Shown one piece after another: positions 22,867-26,061 of a stretch of 26,061 nt of DNA (within the stretch, counting starts at the first letter, position 1; every line of letters starts with the position of its first letter). The stretch covers positions 1 to 26,061 of the forward strand of contig JAKSTS010000016.1 in the NCBI GenBank assembly GCA_024402455.1, in the 5' to 3' direction. The notes beneath the pieces are model-generated. The model searched no databases, was not told the DNA's origin, and was given only the letters and a program-made list of their open reading frames with translations. Made by a program: the position numbers and the translations under genes. Source of the DNA: Treponemataceae bacterium. Lineage in GTDB: Bacteria; Spirochaetota; Spirochaetia; Treponematales; Treponemataceae.

Positions 22867-23838
22867 TCAAAAGATTTTTTGAAATTCTTGCAAAAGCTGT
22901 GGAATAAATTCTTTTATAGTGGTTGTGCAGCTTGCACCAGAAGCATTTTTGTGACCGCCGCCGCCGAAATGAGCTGCAATGACGCTTACATCCACATTTT
23001 CTCTTGATCTAAAGCCTGCCGTGCATTGTTCAGGTGTTTCCTGCTTTATATTTACGATGGCTTCAACTCCTTCTATTGCAAGGAGATTTTGATAAAGTGC
23101 ATCTGAATCTCTGCCATTCTGACCAAAAGTTAAAGTATCTTCTGTTGTTTCATATGTAATGATAAGCCGGCCATCAAAAAAAGATTCTGCATGATCAAGG
23201 TGCCTGCCGAGCAGTTTTCTGCTGGAAAATGATTTTCCGCCAGTCATGTGATTGTAAGTTTTTTTAGGGCTTGCACCTTTTTTGATTAATCGTGCTGCAG
23301 CCATAAAAATTTCTGCACTGTCTTCTTCAAGAAAGCGGAAAAAGCCGCTGTCTGTGGAAAGACCAAAAAAAAGCACTTCTGCAGCTGCTTTTGTTACTTC
23401 GCCATGAACGGCTTCGAATAATTGCTGTACAAGATATGCGGCTGCTGGTGCTGAAGAATCTATTATGCAGTTTTTGCCTTCAGCTGCTGCTGTTTTATGG
23501 TGGTCTATAATGAATGTGTCAAAGTCAATGTCTGCAATGTCAATTTCGCCTATACGGTCTTTTTTTGAACAATCTACAATAAAAAGCCCGTATTTTGATG
23601 CATTTGCTTTGTCTTCAAATGCTGCACTGAAAAGGTGTTCATAGACTTTTGTCTCTGTCCGTTTAAAAGGTCCTGCAGACAGCAGAACTGTTTTTTTCCC
23701 CATTAAACGCAGAAGTTCATCTAATGCAAGGCAACTTGCAATGCAGTCTCCGTCTGGTTCTTTGTGCCCGATAATGACGAAATCTGAATGAGAATCTGCA
23801 AAAGCTAAAAAATTTTTTATTTGCTGGTCTGAAATCAT
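22867..23838 (-). CDS. nrnA: DHH-family phosphoesterase, NrnA-like (nanoRNase / pAp phosphatase)
   Basis: A 323-aa protein of the DHH/DHHA1 family that breaks down very short RNAs and/or 3'-phosphoadenosine 5'-phosphate. It shows motif I 'VIIGHKEPDGDCIASCLAL', motif II 'LFIVDCSKKDRIGEI', the DHH motif 'FIIDHHKT', and the DHHA1 end 'VIAAHFGGGGHKNASGASC'. Length is normal for NrnA. Start 23838 is chosen because homology begins there. The longer open frame reaching 23985 is AT-rich Phe/Lys junk. No ribosome binding site precedes the ATG, and a TATAAT ends 4 bases upstream, so the mRNA may be leaderless. The exact substrate preference cannot be read from sequence. Confidence 0.9.
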   Translation of the reverse strand: MISDQQIKNFLAFADSHSDFVIIGHKEPDGDCIASCLALDELLRLMGKKTVLLSAGPFKRTETKVYEHLFSAAFEDKANASKYGLFIVDCSKKDRIGEIDIADIDFDTFIIDHHKTAAAEGKNCIIDSSAPAAAYLVQQLFEAVHGEVTKAAAEVLFFGLSTDSGFFRFLEEDSAEIFMAAARLIKKGASPKKTYNHMTGGKSFSSRKLLGRHLDHAESFFDGRLIITYETTEDTLTFGQNGRDSDALYQNLLAIEGVEAIVNIKQETPEQCTAGFRSRENVDVSVIAAHFGGGGHKNASGASCTTTIKEFIPQLLQEFQKIF

Positions 23839-23841
23839 AAG

Positions 23842-23873
23842 ATTATAGTGAATAAATTTTTTTTTTTTGTCCA
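23842..23873 (-). promoter_or_regulatory. Candidate leaderless promoter of nrnA with a 12-nt homopolymer in the spacer
   Basis: On the minus strand, TGGACA (23873-23868), a 20-base spacer made mostly of a poly-A run (12 consecutive A at 23868-23857), then a perfect TATAAT (23847-23842). Transcription would start at about the ATG (23838). The spacer is 3 bases over the optimum. Read-through from tRNA-Val is an alternative source of transcript. Confidence 0.45.
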
Positions 23874-24003
23874 GTCTTTTATGCCGGAAGTTTGAAATTT
23901 TAAGATTTTTACAAAAACTTAAAAAAAGAATTTCTTGAAAAAAAATAAAAAAAATATTTGGCGTAAAATAAAAAAGATTGTACAATGTAAAATATGTGGG
24001 AAA

Positions 24004-24077
24004 TGGGCGATACTAGAATCGAACTAGTGACCCCAAGCGTGTCATGCTTGTACTCTAACCAACTGAGCTAATCGCCC
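24004..24077 (-). tRNA. tRNA-Val (anticodon GAC)
   Basis: A 74-nt cloverleaf on the minus strand. Acceptor GGGCGAT/ATCGCCC, D-stem GCTC/GAGT, anticodon stem CAAGC/GCTTG with loop ATGACAC (anticodon GAC), and T-arm ACTAG-TTCGATT-CTAGT, with discriminator A. CCA is not encoded. A good promoter lies just upstream. No clear terminator follows, so read-through towards nrnA is possible. Confidence 0.95.
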
Positions 24078-24090
24078 CAGACGAAGCGGC

Positions 24091-24119
24091 ATACTAACAT
24101 ATTAAAAATATATGGTCAA
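24091..24119 (-). promoter_or_regulatory. Promoter of tRNA-Val
   Basis: On the minus strand, TTGACC (24119-24114), 17 bases, then TAGTAT (24096-24091), with the tRNA starting 14 bases later. Confidence 0.65.
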
Positions 24120-24147
24120 GACTCATAAAATAGGGAGGGAGATAAAA

Positions 24148-25083
24148 ATGAGGTTCTTGTTGTTTTCCGATTCAGCTGAGACTGTTTTTCGTGTTAGAAA
24201 AATTGTTGATCCGGAGATTGATTCGCTTGTTATAATTAAGGACGAATCAATTTTTCTGAAGATTGTTCAGACGAGCATTTTTGATTTATTTTTGATTGAC
24301 ATGCATTCTGAAAGGCTTTTAACAAATATGCGGGAAAAAGCGCATGAATGCAGGCTGAAAACTCCGTGGATTTTATTCAATATCAATACGTCACTTTCAA
24401 ATAATAATTACATGAATTATTGGAAAGCTTTTAATGGAATTGGGTCTTCTCTTGATAACCTTGAGGAAGCACTTGAAAAAAAGCTTGAAATGCTTGTTGA
24501 AGTAATTTCTTTAAAACCTAAAAAACAAGGAAACTATTTGCATTTAAGCAAAAACGCAAATAAGCTTTTTGAGTTTTTTGTAAAACACCCTAATAAATCA
24601 ATTTCCAGCGAAATATTGCAGATGAAGCTTTTTGGACAATGTTCAGAAAAAAAACAGAATGAACTTTATGTTCTTATTCATGAAATTCGAAAAGCAATAG
24701 GCGATGATTTAAAACATCCGCAAAATCTTATAAGGTGCAGAAAAAGTCATTATAAACTTTTCAATGCATTTCCGCAGAAAACACTTGATATCTGCTGCTA
24801 CGGGCAGCGGGTTGAAAATGACTGTGCAAAATATTTCCCGGAATTTTATGAAATTACCGGATATGATATTTTTCCGCCGGTTGAAAATGATGAATATGAA
24901 GTTTCTGTAATGAATGAGCCTGAATATTTGCCGGATGCAGAATTCATTTCTGTTTTTGACTGTATGACAGGTGAAAGTTCTGGCGGGTGTTTTAAAAGCT
25001 GTGGTATTCCGAGTATCTCTGAAATAATAGAAGCTTATGAAGATAAACCTGAAACGTGGCTTAGAAATACTTCGGAGTGTTAG
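24148..25083 (+). CDS. Degenerate response regulator with winged helix and cysteine-containing C-terminal tail
   Basis: A 311-aa protein. Residues 1-115 look like a receiver-type alpha/beta domain: 'MRFLLFSDSAETVFRVRKIV' opens it and 'FDLFLIDMHS' puts an Asp (D51) at the phospho-acceptor position. The acidic pair after strand 1 is reduced to a single Asp (D8), and the rest is weakly conserved. Residues about 130-207 form an OmpR/PhoB-like winged helix ('LFEFFVKHPNKSISSEILQMKLFG', then an ELYVLIHEIRKAIGDD recognition-helix region). Residues 208-311 are an extra acidic tail with seven Cys (216, 217, 226, 272, 281, 285, 311) that I do not recognise. Start 24148 is chosen because GGAGGGAG lies just upstream; the ATG at 24112 overlaps the tRNA-Val promoter. 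No histidine kinase is nearby. Confidence 0.75.
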   Translation: MRFLLFSDSAETVFRVRKIVDPEIDSLVIIKDESIFLKIVQTSIFDLFLIDMHSERLLTNMREKAHECRLKTPWILFNINTSLSNNNYMNYWKAFNGIGSSLDNLEEALEKKLEMLVEVISLKPKKQGNYLHLSKNANKLFEFFVKHPNKSISSEILQMKLFGQCSEKKQNELYVLIHEIRKAIGDDLKHPQNLIRCRKSHYKLFNAFPQKTLDICCYGQRVENDCAKYFPEFYEITGYDIFPPVENDEYEVSVMNEPEYLPDAEFISVFDCMTGESSGGCFKSCGIPSISEIIEAYEDKPETWLRNTSEC

Positions 25084-25100
25084 TTAAGGAAAAAATAAAA

Positions 25101-25127
25101 AAAGGCTAATCAAATCGATTAGCCTTT
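25101..25127. terminator. Terminator between the regulator gene and tRNA-Met
   Basis: AAAGGCTAATC (25101-25111) and GATTAGCCTTT (25117-25127) form a perfect 11-bp stem with a 5-base loop. The T-run is good on the minus strand (end of tRNA-Met) and short on the plus strand. It probably serves both. Confidence 0.85.
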
Positions 25128-25128
25128 C

Positions 25129-25201
25129 TAGCGGCAATGGGGCTTGAACCTATGACCTGCCGGATATGAGCCGGATGCTCTACCAACTGAGCTATGCCGC
25201 C
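25129..25201 (-). tRNA. tRNA-Met (anticodon CAT)
   Basis: A 73-nt cloverleaf on the minus strand. Acceptor GGCGGCA/TGCCGCT (G-U at 1:72), D-stem GCTC/GAGC, anticodon stem TCCGG/CCGGC with a mismatch at the top and loop CTCATAT (anticodon CAT), and T-arm ATAGG-TTCAAGC-CCCAT with an A-C mispair. CCA is not encoded. The paired acceptor start and general form fit elongator Met rather than the initiator (no 1:72 C-A mismatch, no run of three G-C pairs before the loop). An Ile-CAU tRNA needing lysidine is the other possibility. Confidence 0.9.
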
Positions 25202-25213
25202 GTAATGAAAGAT

Positions 25214-25242
25214 ATAATAAGAGTTCCTCAAAAAAAAGTCAA
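25214..25242 (-). promoter_or_regulatory. Promoter of tRNA-Met
   Basis: On the minus strand, TTGACT (25242-25237), 17 bases, then TATTAT (25219-25214), with the tRNA starting 13 bases later. Confidence 0.75.
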
Positions 25243-25296
25243 GATGTTTTGCAAGATTTTTTTATGTAAACTTTAATATTCTTTAGAATATTTTTC

Positions 25297-25325
25297 TTGA
25301 AAAACCGCGAAATGAGATTTATACT
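25297..25325 (+). promoter_or_regulatory. Promoter of the small exported protein gene
   Basis: TTGAAA (25297-25302), 17 bases, then TATACT (25320-25325). The leader is about 125 nt and contains the palindrome TTGTTTC-G-GAAACAA at 25388-25402. Confidence 0.7.
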
Positions 25326-25455
25326 TAACAAGTAAAGGTTCACGGAAGAGCCTCTGTTTTTGGTGCGAACAAATTTTAGCCTTGTGATTGTTTCGGAAAC
25401 AAAAACAGAACGTCAGTGCCGTTTAAGCCTGTCGCAAAAGAGAAAGGAGTTTGTT

Positions 25456-25851
25456 ATGAAAAAGACTGCTATTTTGCTCGCATTGTTATTGTTATGTTCA
25501 GTATCTGTATTTGCTTTTGAAAATGAATCAGAATACAGTTACAGAAACATTCCTCTCCAGAAAGTGTATAACAACCAGAATGGTTATATTGCCATGTATA
25601 CACTTGACGGTTATAAGATTTCAACATCTTATTTACCTATAAAATGGTTCCGCTTTGGAGATAACCGTGGTCATGTCATTGAATTGCCAAAAGGCTTATA
25701 TCCTTACATGACAATAGTTTATAAAAACAATGAGTTTCAGTATGTAACACTTGCTGTTCCAAAAAATCCAACTGATCCTTTCTGGGGAATTATGCCAGCA
25801 GGAAAAGATTTAGCTGATAAATTTACAGCAGAAAAATTGGTTATTGAGTAA
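25456..25851 (+). CDS. Small exported protein of unknown function
   Basis: A 131-aa product with a clear signal peptide (MKKTAILLALLLLCSVSVFA, cleavage likely before FENES). The mature 110 residues are rich in aromatic residues and beta-type strands ('GYIAMYTLDGYKISTSYLPIKWFRFGDNRGHVIELPKG', 'LYPYMTIVYKNNEFQYVTLAVP'). There is no lipobox Cys, so it is probably free in the periplasm or outer-membrane associated. Start 25456 is chosen because AAAGGAG lies 7 bases upstream and the signal peptide begins here; an upstream open frame to 25360 has no ribosome binding site. It has its own promoter and terminator, so it is monocistronic. I do not recognise the family. Confidence 0.85.
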   Translation: MKKTAILLALLLLCSVSVFAFENESEYSYRNIPLQKVYNNQNGYIAMYTLDGYKISTSYLPIKWFRFGDNRGHVIELPKGLYPYMTIVYKNNEFQYVTLAVPKNPTDPFWGIMPAGKDLADKFTAEKLVIE

Positions 25852-25872
25852 GACAATTCAGTTTGTGTTTAT

Positions 25873-25902
25873 AAGCCAGAGATTAAAACTCTGGCTTTTT
25901 TT
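25873..25902 (+). terminator. Terminator after the small exported protein gene
   Basis: AAGCCAGAG (25873-25881) pairs with CTCTGGCTT (25889-25897), followed by a T-run. Confidence 0.93.
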
Positions 25903-25962
25903 GTGCTTTTCCAGATTATTTGCAAAATAAGCAAAAAAATTAATAATCTGCTTGAATTCTAC

Positions 25963-25991
25963 TTGAATAAAAAAAATCAATATGATATATT
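25963..25991 (+). promoter_or_regulatory. Promoter of tRNA-Lys
   Basis: TTGAAT (25963-25968), 17 bases, then TATATT (25986-25991). The tRNA starts 20 bases later. CGTTC/GAACG (25998-26002 and 26007-26011) forms a small repeat just before it. Confidence 0.75.
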
Positions 25992-26010
25992 CACACTCGT
26001 TCAAACGAAC

Positions 26011-26061
26011 GGGCCATTAGCTCAGCTGGTAGAGCAACAGACTCTTAATCTGTGGGTCGCA
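26011..26061 (+). tRNA. tRNA-Lys (anticodon CTT), cut by the window end
   Basis: The first 51 bases of a tRNA: 5' acceptor strand GGGCCAT, D-arm GCTC/GAGC, anticodon stem ACAGA/TCTGT with loop CTCTTAA (anticodon CTT), then the start of the T-arm. The remaining 3' half lies beyond the window. Confidence 0.92.

Noticed and set aside
23839..23985. 49-residue N-terminal extension of NrnA
   Set aside because: Phe/Lys-rich translation of A/T runs, with no homology to DHH proteins and no ribosome binding site.
24112..24147. Upstream ATG for the response-regulator-like gene
   Set aside because: It overlaps the tRNA-Val promoter. GGAGGGAG points to the ATG at 24148.
25360..25455. Upstream extension of the small exported protein
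   Set aside because: The signal peptide and ribosome binding site define the start at 25456.
1..26061. CRISPR arrays, insertion sequences, phage genes, integrase or attachment sites
   Set aside because: I looked for evenly spaced repeats, transposase or integrase motifs and terminal repeats and saw none. The window looks like core chromosome.

Overview
The window looks like chromosomal DNA from a spirochaete, most probably a Treponema. It is AT-rich. It encodes two FlaB-type periplasmic flagellins, a FlaG, a very long FliD, and the gene strings flgN-flgK-flgL-fliW-csrA and flaB-flaB-flaG-fliD-x-y-tsaE-tsaB. From memory, these strings match two separate T. pallidum neighbourhoods (around TP0657-TP0661 and TP0868-TP0876). 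The species cannot be named from the sequence.

Layout. (1) 181-5850, plus strand: a complete tripartite efflux operon of TolC-like channel, membrane fusion adaptor and RND pump. (2) 6098-8414, minus strand: two tandem paralogous lipoproteins with a CsgG-like N-terminal half and a TPR-like tail, each with its own promoter. (3) 8415-13784, plus strand: a 613-base structured non-coding stretch, then flgN, flgK, flgL, a terminator, and fliW-csrA. The fliW frame is broken. (4) 13883-20499, minus strand, converging on csrA: flaB2, flaB1, flaG, fliD, a 196-aa unknown, an 86-aa unknown, tsaE (apparently started by CTG) and tsaB. (5) 20979-23838, minus strand: rdgB, a sigma-factor-like DNA-binding protein whose Shine-Dalgarno lies in a perfect hairpin, and an NrnA-type DHH phosphoesterase. 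(6) 24004-26061: tRNA-Val(GAC), a degenerate response regulator with a cysteine-containing tail, tRNA-Met(CAT), a small exported protein, and the first 51 bases of tRNA-Lys(CTT).

How the genes work together. Blocks 3 and 4 encode hook-filament junction proteins (FlgK, FlgL), the cap (FliD), flagellins (FlaB), the FlgN chaperone and the FliW-CsrA switch. The leaders of both flaB genes carry two CsrA-type GGA motifs, one in an upstream hairpin loop and one on the Shine-Dalgarno, 20-21 nt apart. This is the architecture of the Bacillus subtilis hag leader. The window therefore appears to hold a whole CsrA-FliW-flagellin circuit: regulator, antagonist and targets. The antagonist gene fliW carries an apparent internal deletion of about 30 nt that shifts the frame, so the circuit would be locked in repression unless this is a sequence error or is compensated. 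This is the most notable observation in the window. Other RNA-level features of interest are the three-way-junction structure between the flagellin genes, the sequestered Shine-Dalgarno of the sigma-like gene, the CTGA coupling that starts tsaE, and a 12-nt homopolymer inside the spacer of a probably leaderless nrnA promoter.

All functional calls come from reading motifs by eye. No database search was possible.
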